A stretch of 64,000 nucleotides of DNA from Psettodes erumei (Eukaryota; Chordata; Actinopteri; Pleuronectiformes; Psettodidae): assembly GCA_016785225.1 (NCBI GenBank), contig JAFBJZ010000344.1, positions 2,543,501 through 2,607,500 on the forward strand, written 5' to 3'. The position numbers and the translations under genes were made by a program. The notes under the pieces were generated by a model. The model was not told where the DNA came from. It ran no database searches and saw only the letters and a program-made list of their open reading frames with translations. Shown in pieces: positions 1 to 11,779 of this stretch (position 1 is the first letter of the stretch; each line of letters starts with the position of its first letter).

Positions 1-2512
1 GCTGGAGAATGCAGCGGCCTTGACTAATCGCCCCGCGCGGCGCCTCGCTTTTAAGGCTTTTTCACGTGGCCCTCGCTTCGGGGCACTGATCAATACCGTA
101 TTGTTATCAGAGAAAGATACACGGACTTGCTTCTTTTCTTCTTCTTGTTCTTCTTCCTTTTTAGCGATTCAAGGTCCAGCCGGGCTTAAGAGCGAATCCA
201 GGTTTTTATTTTCAACTGCGGACATGCTGCACGATATCGGGCGATTTAGCATAGAACGCTGCGGAAGTGGGCCCCCGCTGACGCTTTCCCGAACGACCCG
301 ACGACAGCTTCGACGGGAAGGATGAGGGGAGGGGGGGTGATGACAGCGGCGTTGTCCGGGAAGATCAAACGCAGACGTAGTCATGCCTGCCCCCGCCCCC
401 GCGGCCTCTTCTACTAAGCAGCTCCCAGCCAGCCGATCGTTACGACAAGGGAACCAATAACCCCGGGAAAGAGCTGATAGTAATGCCCCCACCCCCACCG
501 CGGCAGGCGACACATCCAGCCCCATCATGCGCAGTGCTCCATCACCTCTGTCTTCCCGACTCCTCATTCTGTCCAATCCCGTGGCGCTTTTACCTTCCCA
601 CCTGTCGGTTTTGCTGCCTACACCCCCCCCATAAACTAATTCCAATTTCAGGGCTTCACTTAAACCAAGAAATCCAGAGCGCTCTGCCCTTTTATCAATC
701 TGGAATTAACGCTTGCTACCTCTGCGCGCGACATCAAAAGGGACCGGTGAGGCACATGAGGGGGGGTGGGGGGCGTTTTCACCCCCCGCTGCTCCGCTCT
801 GATTGCCTCATGCAGAACCTGGCTTCAGCGCCGGCCGCGGTGTCGAAAAATGTCTTGCGTCAGCTCTTCGTGATGGTACCTAATCTCTCTGTTACGTTCC
901 TCAAGACTCCCCCACCCCCCCACGAAATAGGCTCGTTTTAAAATCATGCCTCCGGTCATTCCGTGGATTACGTGCCCCATGTTTTGAAAGCAAGTGACAA
1001 ATGGGAGAGGAAGCATGAGGAAATTAGAATGTCTTTACTCTCTCTGCCACTTGAACTTTCAAACCCCCCAGGCACGCTTTTTTAAATCTTTTTCTCCAGC
1101 GTCAAACGGTGAGTCGCTCACGCGTTCCCGAAACCCGGCGTAAAACAAGCGGCGAAAAGAAAAACCAGCCTCTGACGTATCGCGACCGCTCGGTCGCCGC
1201 TTTGTCAAGACAGGGTGATGCCGATGCTGACTCGCTCGCGGGGTGTCCGGGTGTCTCAGTCTTCTTTTCACGTGGAAGAATGGTGCCCCCCCCACCCGCC
1301 CCCGCCCCCCCATTAGGCGGAGATGTGTAATTGCGTGAGTCAGACGCGCTAACAGCTTCTTTTTGTCTCTCTCTTTGTCAGTCTGCTCGTCTTGTCGTTG
1401 AGTACGACGGGACGGGGCAATCTGCCAGCAGCGGCTCGGTGCTGACTTTCCTCATCCGCTCGTGCGTGTGTGCGTGTGTGTGTGTGTGTGTGTGTCTCCG
1501 CAGGCGCTGTGGTGTGTTCGCACGCGCTCATTTCATGCCCGCTTCTTATTTATTGATTACTTTGTCTCATTATTTGTCTATTTGTCTTCAGTCCATTACA
1601 GCGTTATTGCCCTTTGGAATAAATCATGCAGAAGGCTGTTCAGCAGTCGGCCCCCGCACACTGTACAATGAGGCATGTCTCCGATACATACCGACTAAAC
1701 TGTGATGGTTTATTAACACAATAAAGATAATTGTTATCGGTAATTGACCGAAAAGGCGCGAGCGAATGGGGCGTCGCGACGGCTGAAGGCACGCTGGGAT
1801 CGCTCCTCGGGAAGCGGCGGTTTTCGGCGGGAAAACAAACGAGCTCGTTTGTTCTGAGAGGCCTCTTCCGAATATTCCAGACCGCAGGAGTCAAAGCGGC
1901 GCTCATTCACGCGTTCCTCATGCACGGGGGGTGGGGGGCGGGTCGTGGTACGCTTTCCGCCAACCTCCCCTCCGAAACGGCTTCGCGAGCGGATGAGCGG
2001 CGCGGCGCATAGCGCTTTTCCAATCTCGGGGAGTAGTTCCGCATTTCATTTTAATAAAATGTAACCAGACACCATATAGTGGAAACAATTAGAATGAATC
2101 TCATTAGCCACTTGTATACAGCCGTGATATAAAAATTTTTGCATTGCAAACCAAACTATGCACCATTAGGTACACAACTTTGCCGTTTCGCTGAGCTTCA
2201 TTACTGCATATTTGTCAGGTTGAGTTTTTTTTTTTTTTCCTCAAAACTCTCTTGAAGACCAAAAGTTGCTCACTTCATGTCATCTTGGGGCAAAAAGTTT
2301 CTCGGCTTTTTTAAAATTTTTATTTTTATTTATTTTTTCCCGTCGCTATTAATCACAAGTGAACCGAACAAGTAGCCCGGCGGCTCGGCAGCTCCCCGCC
2401 GCTCCGCCACACGCGCGGGAACAAAGCGGGATCAAACGCGGCCAACATTAATATTCTATATATGGCGTGGTTCCGTATATGGTGTTACATAATTGTCTGC
2501 CTGTACTGTACA
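1..2512. other. Non-coding stretch, no gene seen
   Basis: Mixed GC-rich sequence broken by C and G homopolymers, with a TG tract at 1461-1495. The open frames are short, overlap on both strands, and are driven by low-complexity sequence. An AT-rich island at about 2040-2225 has the look of conserved non-coding DNA, including CATTTT/AAAATG inverted halves, but this cannot be tested here. Confidence 0.5.
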
Positions 2513-2770
2513 GCGGGGGGGCGCGGTGGTGCAGCAGGCGCTCCTGCGTGGGTTTCCCTCTGGCGTCGCGCAGGTTAATTGGCACCTCCAAACCGCCCGT
2601 TGGTGCGAACGGTTGTCTGTCCCTCTGTGCCAGCTCTGTGATGGGCTGGCGACCTGTCCGGGGCTCACCCCGCCTCTCTCCCCACGTCGGCCGTGATTGG
2701 CTGCCACCACCTCTCTTCTCCGTCGACCCTCAAAGGGAAAGCGGTCCAGCTAATGGCTGGGTAAACACTT
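2513..2770 (+). repeat. Teleost SINE-like dispersed repeat, internally deleted
   Basis: Recognisable landmarks run in order: GCGCGGTGGTGCAGCAG, CTCCTGCGTGGGTTTCC, CAGGTTAATTGGCACCTCC, GGTTGTCTGTCCCTCTGTG, GATGGGCTGGCGACCTGTCC and a degenerate CCCTCAAAGGGAAAGCGGT end. This order is that of a very common repeat in teleost genomes whose head resembles a tRNA gene. The head-to-body segment that normally carries the tRNA-like B box is missing, so this is a decayed copy. Confidence 0.7.
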
Positions 2771-5700
2771 GTCAGCGGGTTGTGGGGCGGGAGGTGTTGG
2801 TCATCAGCGAGTCCGACACTCACTCGGAGACGGCGGGTCGCCGGCCTCAAAGAAAGAGGCGGCCGCCGCGTTTTCCCGTGCCCACTCTCCCACCTACCGA
2901 CGCATCGAACGCCACCGCTCCAGCGTCACTGCCCCGCCAGTCAACCCCCACCCACCGGGACAAGTCTCGCAGAAGTCCCTGACGGTCCCCTCAGCTGAAA
3001 TTAAAAACATCGCTCTGTTGCTGCTTATAAATTATTAATGTGACAGCATCCCCCCCCCCACTTGTTTCTCTCCTCTTTTTTTTGGTGGTGGTGTGGGGGG
3101 GGAAGCATAATTAAAATCTCAGGAGCTCTCCTGACTTTGCTGGGGATTAATCTCCCATGGCACATCTCCATCTGCAGCCCGTATCATCATCCATCACTCC
3201 CTGCATTAGCCCCCAGCTGCGCGCCTGTCTGCCCAACCCGGGCGCGCCGGGGAGCGGGAGTGGGTGGAAAGTGACAGAAAGAAGGGGAAGGAGCTGTGCG
3301 TGTGTGTGTGTGTGTGTGTCTGCGTGTGTGCGAGGGTGGGCGGGGTGGAGGGTGGGGGCTCGAAGAGCGGCGATAAATCTCAATATTTCACATCAATTTT
3401 ATTTTGCAGAGCTGATTTGAGCCTCATTTTCCCTCAAATGGCCTTCTCCACTGAGATCTGATTGATACTAATAGCTTCTACAGCGGTTACATTTAGGCTT
3501 TTTTTTTTTGTCTTTATCGGCGCAGACGGGTGAGCAGTCAGCGCGGCACCAAGTCGGATTTTAAATTTGCCTCTCTTTCATGTAATGTGACTCTCGAGGG
3601 CGGTTAGGCTTAGAGCTTTTGATGCGCCGCCGCTGCCCGTCTCCACAGCCGCCCCGCCAGATGAGTAATCCCTGAGATGGCGGGAACTGACGCCAAATGC
3701 GGCTAATTTTGCGTTGCAGGGCCGCTCGCTCCGGCAGGTGGCCTGGGAGAGGACCTTCAATTTTCCCGACACGTTTAAAACGCAGTTGTGTCATCACGCC
3801 ATGTAAATGTTGAGTCATTTGACGCCAGCCCGGCCGATCGGAACGTGTCTTTTCTTTTGGGACGCGTTTTCAAGCAGGATTTCTAACCAGAACGGCCGGG
3901 CTCTTTAACAGGCCGCAGGATCCGGGGCGTGCGAGATACAGTTGCTCCAATTTAGGCCGGCGCTCAATCAACCTGATTCTGCGGGGGACGTGGAGGCCGG
4001 CTGCTGCAGCGCGTGCAGGAGCTGGACTGCTCGACAAAGCAGCTTTTTAAAGGTCATGTTTTCGCTGCCGCCCCGCCCGCGAGATGCTCACGGAGGGCGC
4101 GGCTTGCAAACGAACCCTCGGCTCGGCGGTGATTTATGCTGCGAGCCCGAGGGGGCTTCGGTTCCGACTGGTAACGGGAACTGAAGAGTGCACCGCGGCG
4201 TCTCCAACCTCCTGTTTTGTGGAACCTGAGGAACGGAGCCATCTCTTCCAACCGCGGCGACATTACAACTGTAACTCCTCTCCAGCGTCCCCGTCTTTTC
4301 TCGGGGGGGGTGCGCGTCGCGCTTTCGCCTCCGCCGTACAAGGAGCCAATTATATTATCAGCGTGGGACCGCCGCTTGACACCGCGCGTCCTGATGGTCT
4401 AATGAAATAAAAGAGGTTTCGCACACGTGCTCCCACTGTGTCCTTGACGCTCGGAAATGTCTACTTTGCAGTTCCCGCAAAGTGGGTGAGAGGCGCGTTT
4501 TCAAAGATACCGCGGTGTTGAACCTTCTCCATGGGGGGCTGTGTCACGTTTCAAGGGGGGAAAGCAGATGATGTTGCAAAGAGGGTATTCCACATTGTGA
4601 AGCGTTGCGAGTACCACTGAAAGCCCCATTTAAAAAAAAAACAAAAAACAAAAAACTGTCATTGTTGCCTTAAAAATAATAACTACAGTGTGAGTTTACT
4701 CTCGTTCGTTACGGCGTCTGCCTTACTTCCTGACTTGCACTTAAAAGAGCGTAATCATCTCGTGAAGAGCGAAATCCGCAGAGAAGAAAGTGCGATTGCA
4801 GGCGACAGGAGAACACAGACGTTTGATTTGATTTATTTCAAACATCAGTCAGCGTAGTTGCGTCTCGTAACCTTTTGACCGAACGCATTCGGTTTGGTGT
4901 GTGTGCGTCGGTTTTGTCAGCCGCAGGAAGCGACTGTTGTGAGATTGAGTTGCGCGGCGGAATCTGTCGACGAGGAAACCGTCTGTACGCAGCGGGGGAA
5001 TTTTACTGACCATTGGAGGGCATCGCCGTCTGACACGCAAACCTCCGCAGCCGTCAGGAATGTTTGTCGTAAACGCTTTAACGCGCCGCAGTAAAACGCG
5101 GCAAGTGGCGCTTGATGCCGGGGTCTAAAACCTACTTGTTATAATGAGATCTCCCGCCAACAAACAGATGTGGCGAGCCGGCGCTCTGCAAAAGCCGACA
5201 TCTGTAGGTAATTGGACGGCGGAGCCGTTATGGAGAAAAACCGAAACGCCGCTGTTCCTCAGCGAGAAGTCATTGTCGATGTTTGTGTTAATCGCTCCGC
5301 CGTACAGGGCTGCATGCGATCTCGAAATGAAGAACGCTTTCCTGTCTGGGTCGTGCGTGCGTGATGCTGCTCGGGTTTTCGGAAGTCTTGAAATCTGTTC
5401 AACAATGGGAAACTTTCCAGGGCTTTTTGTTTGAAACACTTGGGGGGGGGGCATGTTAATAATCCAACTGCAGTGACACAACTTTAAAAGTTACGGCCTG
5501 TCAGCGCGACACACATCGACATGACCTATGACCTGATAACGTTGCGCTGGCGGATGCGAGAAAGAATCCATTCAAATGAACTGCACGTCATTCAAATGCT
5601 GATCGAACTCGGTTCTTGTAAAAAAAAAAAAAAAAAATTCGGCCTTGCAGCAAATTCAATGTGTCATTTATACGTTCGAGGAAAATCAGCACATCCAAGG

Positions 5701-6004
5701 ACGAAGCGTCGCGGCGCTAAACGCCTCGTGATGGGCTACTGAAAATGTTTGTGTTTACTGAGATTTGAATGGAGGTAATTTAACTCCCCGGGCGATGGAA
5801 ATGACTCGAGGTGATGAAGATTTGCAGCAGCGTGCCACTTGTGTTCGCCCCCCGTCAATCACTCAAATCACAAGTGTAAAGCAGATTATTAGACGTTAAA
5901 ATGTGGGCAAAGATATGATCTGTAAGTGATTAGAGTTTGGTGTGATCAGTGCGGATCCTTGTTCCCTCCTTCTTCTGCTTCCCTGTTCTTCCTCTTCCCC
6001 CGCT

Positions 6005-6064
<60 letters not shown>

Positions 6065-6195
6065 GGCTTTCAACGCCACACAAGACTGGATCTCCAAAAG
6101 AATCAGCGAATCAGATATGATGACATCGTTTCAGAGGCCTGGAACCAATTTAGACCAATTGAGCATCATTTTACCAAGTGGTTCTTTACATAGTT
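2771..6195. other. Non-coding stretch, no gene seen
   Basis: No supported gene. Contains a TG tract at 3297-3330, the long TG tract at 6005-6062, and A-rich runs near 4630 and 5621. Candidate AT-rich conserved islands lie near 3110-3190, 3370-3480 and 5760-5890. No splice-bounded frame or RNA gene was recognised. Confidence 0.5.
6005..6062 (+). repeat. (TG)n microsatellite, about 58 bp
   Basis: Uninterrupted TG dinucleotides, the longest pure tract in the left half of the window. Confidence 0.95.
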
Positions 6196-6275
6196 TTTTT
6201 ATTTAACCTTTATTTGTAAAAGAAGGTTGACCTGGCCAAGAAAGGCAGCGCAAATATATTGACAATATAAAGTGA
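6196..6275 (+). repeat. Fragment of a common teleost dispersed repeat
   Basis: The string TTTATTTAACCTTTATTTG followed by GACCTGGCCAAGAAAGGCAG resembles a widespread fish repeat end that reads 'TTATTTAACCTTTATTTAACC' then 'CCTGGCCAAGA'. The copy is short and diverged. Its class is not assigned. Confidence 0.5.
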
Positions 6276-9140
6276 AAAAGTAGTTCATAGTTCAGTCCAC
6301 CTTGTGTCGTATGGACACTAAATTCAGATCATGTTCTGTGTCGTATCCTTGAAGAATGTTTCCGAAGCCACGTCACGGACTTTCTGTTTACCGCCGCGTC
6401 CTGCGCAGCCTCCGACCTCGTGCAAACAGGGAACCTTTGGATGTTCGTGACATTGTATTTTTTTTTTTTTTTTGCACGTCTTTCGGACAGTAGTGGGTCC
6501 TGCCTCTCACTAAGGAAGAAGGAAGCTCTGGCTCAGAGCCACGTTTGGGTTTTTTTTTTGCCACCTTTCAAACAGGACTTCAAAAGAGGAGCTCTGTTCA
6601 GGCAAAAAGCTTGATCTAATCTGCTGTCGCGTTGAAAGCAACAAACCGTTTGTATTTCTGTTGTAATAATGCTCCTGTTTACATGGACACTTAATGGATT
6701 CGTGGTCAAATAATTTTTTGAAAAAGGATTGGACATATACCATACCAAAGGATCATTGAAGGGGATATTGAGTCGGCTTGGCAGGTTCAGACACACAGCA
6801 GGACGACCCATCGATGGCGAATTAATAAGGTCACGACTAATCAGACGGCGACATGCACGTGTCTGGACGCGTTAGGTGACGCATGGGGGGTTGGCTGATG
6901 CGGGGGGGGGGCAAATACCAGAGAGGCAGCAGGCCAAGAGGTCAAAGGTTAAGCTGGAGAAAGGCCAGATGTGTTCGGATCCGTCCCGACCGATTAAAAA
7001 AAAAAGTTCACTAATAATAAATCCATCTGAGGGGTGTACTGTGTGCTAATAGTCTGTGATGTGTATGTAGAGCTATAGTTGTAGATATTAATTAGAAAAT
7101 AGCATAAAGAAAGTCAGTCTGGGTGCCTGAGGGGGAAAAAAACCCCAAACCTGTCGGATAAATTGAAATTAAAACCAAGACATACCACCGAGTTTTCATT
7201 AACAGCTCTGAAAGAATCGTGTTTCCACCTGCCGCGACACCCGCGAAGCTCGCGCTGTTTTCCAAACAGGCAAATTGTTTATCCATCTCAACATAACTGA
7301 TATTGATTGCGGTAGCTGAAGAAGTCTTGTACAGGCAGCCGAGTGCCGTGGCACGCAATTATCTCCTACTGTCTTATGCTGATAAGGCGGGGAGGGGGAG
7401 GGAAAAAAATGCAGTGTCTCAAAAATGTTAATCCGGGTATTAGACGAGAGGAAAGATGCGCGTTACAGTGCAGGCTGGGAATTAGTTTTCAAACGCTTTC
7501 ATTAGAGCCGTGTGATTTAGAAGGGCGTCTCCGGCTGGGAAAGTTTCACAAGGCCTCCTCCGGGCTCTGATTAAAATAAAAAAGAAAAAAAAAAAAAACA
7601 GCAAAGGCGGCGTTTGTGCTGTGGCTGCGGCCGCAAACGGAGAGCTATATGAAATGACACGGCCACCGCTGGAAGATCCGAGAAAATGCAGCGTTTAAAA
7701 GGCATCGCTTAAAGGCAGGACGCGACGGTCAGATGGAGCCGGAAGCACTAATCCAGCCCGCTGGAAGCACCGATTTTTAATCTGCCGCGATCACGTTACC
7801 GCGAAGGGATGAGCGGCGACGCGAGGAGCCTCCCCTAAGGAAGAAATACAGCGCTGCCTGACCCAAAGCACCAGCGGTCACCCCGCAGGAACGGGATTCT
7901 CCTCTCTGCAGTATTTTTTTTATTATTATTGCCAGAACGTGTGTGTGTGTGTGTGTGTGGGTGGGGTCTCTGCTGATTTTCATGTTCCTGGAAAAAAAAC
8001 GATAGTCACCAGTCACCAGTCGGTCCCGTCACATTCGAAGCCGTCTGAGAGAGTTTGCTCGCAAAGTATGCCTCTGCCATTATCCCGCAGCAGTTCGTGG
8101 TGCGACGTAGCTAATGAACTCCAAAAATAATAGGTTGAACTTTAAAAAACAAAACAAAACTCACGCACTTAATTTGTTGTTGCAAGCAGATTTGCCGATC
8201 GTGACAGTTTCATTAAAAAGAAACTCAGGCCCATCACGCCAATTCTGATTTTGCTGGTCTGTCGCGCAGACACAGTGCACAGTACTTGTGCGTTAGGCCA
8301 ATGCATGAGCACATACCAGCACCAGTCCACCTGGTCGGGCATTAACCCCCCCGACCCGCCGGCGGAGCTTTGACCCTTCGCTCCCTCTCCGCACAGCAAC
8401 CCCCCGGGGGCCCCTCTTGAACTTGTCAGCGGCCTTCCCGCGTCTCCCGACCGGGCGGCGGTGATTTATCGGCCGTGGGGTGGGAGCGATGATTGTCTCC
8501 CCGAGCAGGGGGAATAAACCACGGCACGGCGGTGTCGGGAACCCCAGCCGGAGCCCGGAGCGAGCTCCATCACAGGGAGAGAGCTGACCTTCGATCAAAG
8601 CGCGATACGTGATCCCTAAAAGGCGTCAATGTTCGTTACACAATCCAGAGTTGTGGTGTTTGACTAAACTGTGGATCATAGCAGGCTTTTTGTATCAATC
8701 TCTGAAGCAGCAAGTGCAAGAGAATGGTCCTTTTGGGCACTGTCCAAAAAAAGAAAAATGTTTATTTCTCATTACAGCTTTTTCTGCAGATGTAAAATTG
8801 TATTAACAAGAGGATGTTCACAAAGTGAAAGGAAATAAAAAGCCTTTTGTAGAGACTCTCAGCCGCTCGTGAAGAGCTGCACGCTGCTGCGCTGAATACC
8901 AGCGCTCCGGGGGCGGGAACAAAGACTGGTCGAGGACACGGAGCTGGAACCTTGCGACGTGGACGGCGTGGTGCCCGCCAGTGAGCGCAGTCATGGCGCG
9001 CGTCTCGCCGCGGCTAGCGCTTTGCGTGCTAAATCCCGTCCATCCGCGCGCACGACATCAGCTCGCCCACGCCCAACGCCCACCGATGAATCTGTCACGC
9101 CCGCTGCCAATGACAGCCCCTGAGCCACGGTGGAGGAGCG

Positions 9141-9180
<40 letters not shown>

Positions 9181-11724
9181 CGAGAGGCCATGAGCGTGCA
9201 TATGTATTTATGCGTGAGGCAGAAGGTGCGATAAATCTGCGTTAGCGCGACGTGATAAATCCTCTTTGCTGTTTTGATTTGCCGGAATTTAATCTCATAT
9301 TCCGAATACGAGCCATTTGATCAAATTAAAAGCGTGGGGGGGTGGGGGTGTGTGGGGGTACTTACAGGAGCACGTGTTTGTCTATCATACTGCAGACGTA
9401 CAGTAATATTTTGTGCGCAGTCCTCTTGAAAAACCCCAGGAGCCCGTTGGCATACCAAAAGCTGCTGCACACTTAGCGGACATGAAGGCGGGGGAAGTCA
9501 TTATCTCCTGATGTCTCTTTTTAAATTCCTCTGTCCTCCTGATGTATACTCAACCCCCACACTGCCGCCCCCCCCCAACCCCATCCCTCCCCCACTCGCC
9601 AGAACCACTTCCCTCTATCTCCTCCTTATTTGACTCAACGCTGACGAATGAGCCCCATCTCACCCGCAGCCTTTTCTTTCTCGCGTCCCGAGCGGACCGG
9701 TCGGGTTCACCGTCTCCTGACGCTGTGATGTGCCCCCCCCCCAAACACACACACACACACAGACACACACACACACACACAAACCCCTTTTCTGGTTCTG
9801 CTCGCGCGGCTCCTGGTGAAAAAAGGTCACCCGCCGCGGTCGAGAGCGGCTCATTAGACTCCGGGGGCCCGCGAAGCTCGCGCGCGAAAGTACATTCAGA
9901 GACACGTCGGCCATTTCTCATGTTCCGCTCTTACCTCGTTTCCTGCGAACCGCGTGCAGCGATCTGCAGAAAACCTCCTGAGATGTTAAAGGGGAAAAAA
10001 AACCCAGCAGAGGTGTTTATTGCATTTACAGAGGAACACTGGAGCTGCTAATTTTTACCGAGGAGACTTAAACTCTTTAAAGCAATGCCAGCGATATAAA
10101 TGAACGCTATTATTCTCCCGACGGTTTTCCAGAACATTACTATAATTACCATAATTATATACTGTACAAAAAAACCCAACAAATTTGCTGAACAACTGGA
10201 GCAATATCTCCGCAGCCTTCGCCGTTTAGCGCACGCGTGCACATTTTTCTTCAGAAAACTCTTTCAGCAAACTTCTCATTCCCCCGGAGAGCTTTTTGTG
10301 TGGCTCGACACATTTTTTTTATTTATTTATTTATTTTTTTAAATAATAGAGGGAAGGCGGCGGGAGGGAGGGAGAACCGTGAAAAGAAAGAACCGTGTCC
10401 GCCGCTGCGAGAGAGCTGCCGAGCTTCGCCGACGCCGCTGGCTGTGCTGACGCCGTATCTGGGTCAGGCCTCCCGGCCCGGCTCGGGCATCGTGCGCGAT
10501 TCCGCGGGGAGAGCTCTTTAGCGTCGACGCGGGCGAGGGGGAGATGGATTTTTGAGAGTACACCGGTCCGCAGGTGTGGCACGGCAGATAAAAAAAAAAA
10601 AAAACACTCCCCCAGTAAGACAGCTGAGCGGAGATTCATCAGCGGCGCAGCAGGTCTGAAACATTTACAGACCGGCTGGTGCGCTCTAACAGCTGTCGGC
10701 AACGAGGAGTTGCGCTCCAAACCTTGCCGCTCGTGCCCACCCGTGTCTGCGAATTCGATTTTACTTGCCGCTGACACGAACCTGAGGTGAAGAGCGATGG
10801 TAGGAGGCGGCCGCGCGCACCCTTGACCGGCCCCCCTGCCGAGCCGTGCCCTTGTGTTACCCGGGGGCCTCTGGGATTCAGCACTGTTGATGTACAGTCA
10901 AACTGGCGGGGCGGGCAGGCGCTGAGAGTGCCACCCCGCCCCCCTCTTCCCTCAACATGGCAGTCAACGATCCCAGCTTCTCCTACGCCCACACGGTGGA
11001 GAGCCCCCCCCCCTCCAGGACGGCCGCGTCTCTCCTGAATCGAATCCGTCCGGATTATTTCCACCGGCTCATCGCGATGACACGTGCCCTGGGCGCGTTG
11101 TTGGGGGAAGCACGGAGACGCAAGCGCCACCGCTTCGCCACGTGGCAGCATTTGCCAGCTCGGGACACTTCGAGCAAAAAATGGCGTGGGACCTTGCTGG
11201 CGGCGCATCCGGCTTCCCGCGTGCTCCGCGTTGAAGCGCCTGAGCAGCGGTTTGCGAGCCGGCGTCCTCGTCGCCGTCCGCCGCGCTGCGCCGTGGGAGA
11301 TAGCGTGAACCTGTCACCTCCCACGGCTTTTTGATTTATTTCGTTGCGTTCTTGCCTTTAATGATAGCGACAGTGGAGGGAAAGTAGATGGGAGAGGCAG
11401 GTGTGTGTGTGTGTGTGTGTGTGGGGAGAGAACGACTTGCAGCACAGGGCCCGATTTGAGTATAATTACCATTATAGTGAGGCAGGCGCGCTGAGGTCTT
11501 AATATATATGTCATGCGCAGGTTGCACCCTGCATTCATCTTCTTTACTGAAAGCGCAGGGGTGTAACCTGCACTCGGAGTAAACACTGCATTCTTTCATG
11601 CCTCGCTCGCTAATTGCAGAACTCTGCGTTTGACCTTGCCAAAGAAAAGGAAAAGAAAACAAAGTCCTTCAACGGGGAAAAAAAATTCAGGAGAATGTAG
11701 TTCCTTTTACAATAAAGCAATGTG

Positions 11725-11779
11725 CGTGGAAATGTTTTATTTTTTTATTTATTTTGAAATAAATAAAAACATTTCCACG
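11725..11779. repeat. 55-bp inverted repeat (hairpin)
   Basis: CGTGGAAATGTTTT at 11725-11738 is the exact reverse complement of AAAACATTTCCACG at 11766-11779. The T-rich and A-rich inner parts can pair further. No coding or known RNA identity was recognised. Confidence 0.6.

Noticed and set aside
169..941. Open frames of about 150 codons near the left edge
   Set aside because: Low-complexity Pro- and Gly-rich translation with frames on both strands; no splice-bounded match to a known protein.
5921..6206. Frames coding long Val-Cys repeats
   Set aside because: Translation of the TG microsatellite at 6005-6062.
9542..10051. 169-codon open frame
   Set aside because: It translates a CA microsatellite and C homopolymers into His/Thr and Pro runs; no domain.
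10331..11334. Overlapping open frames of 120-190 codons on both strands
   Set aside because: GC-rich composition removes stop codons; frames overlap on opposite strands, contain homopolymer-coded runs and show no recognisable domain.
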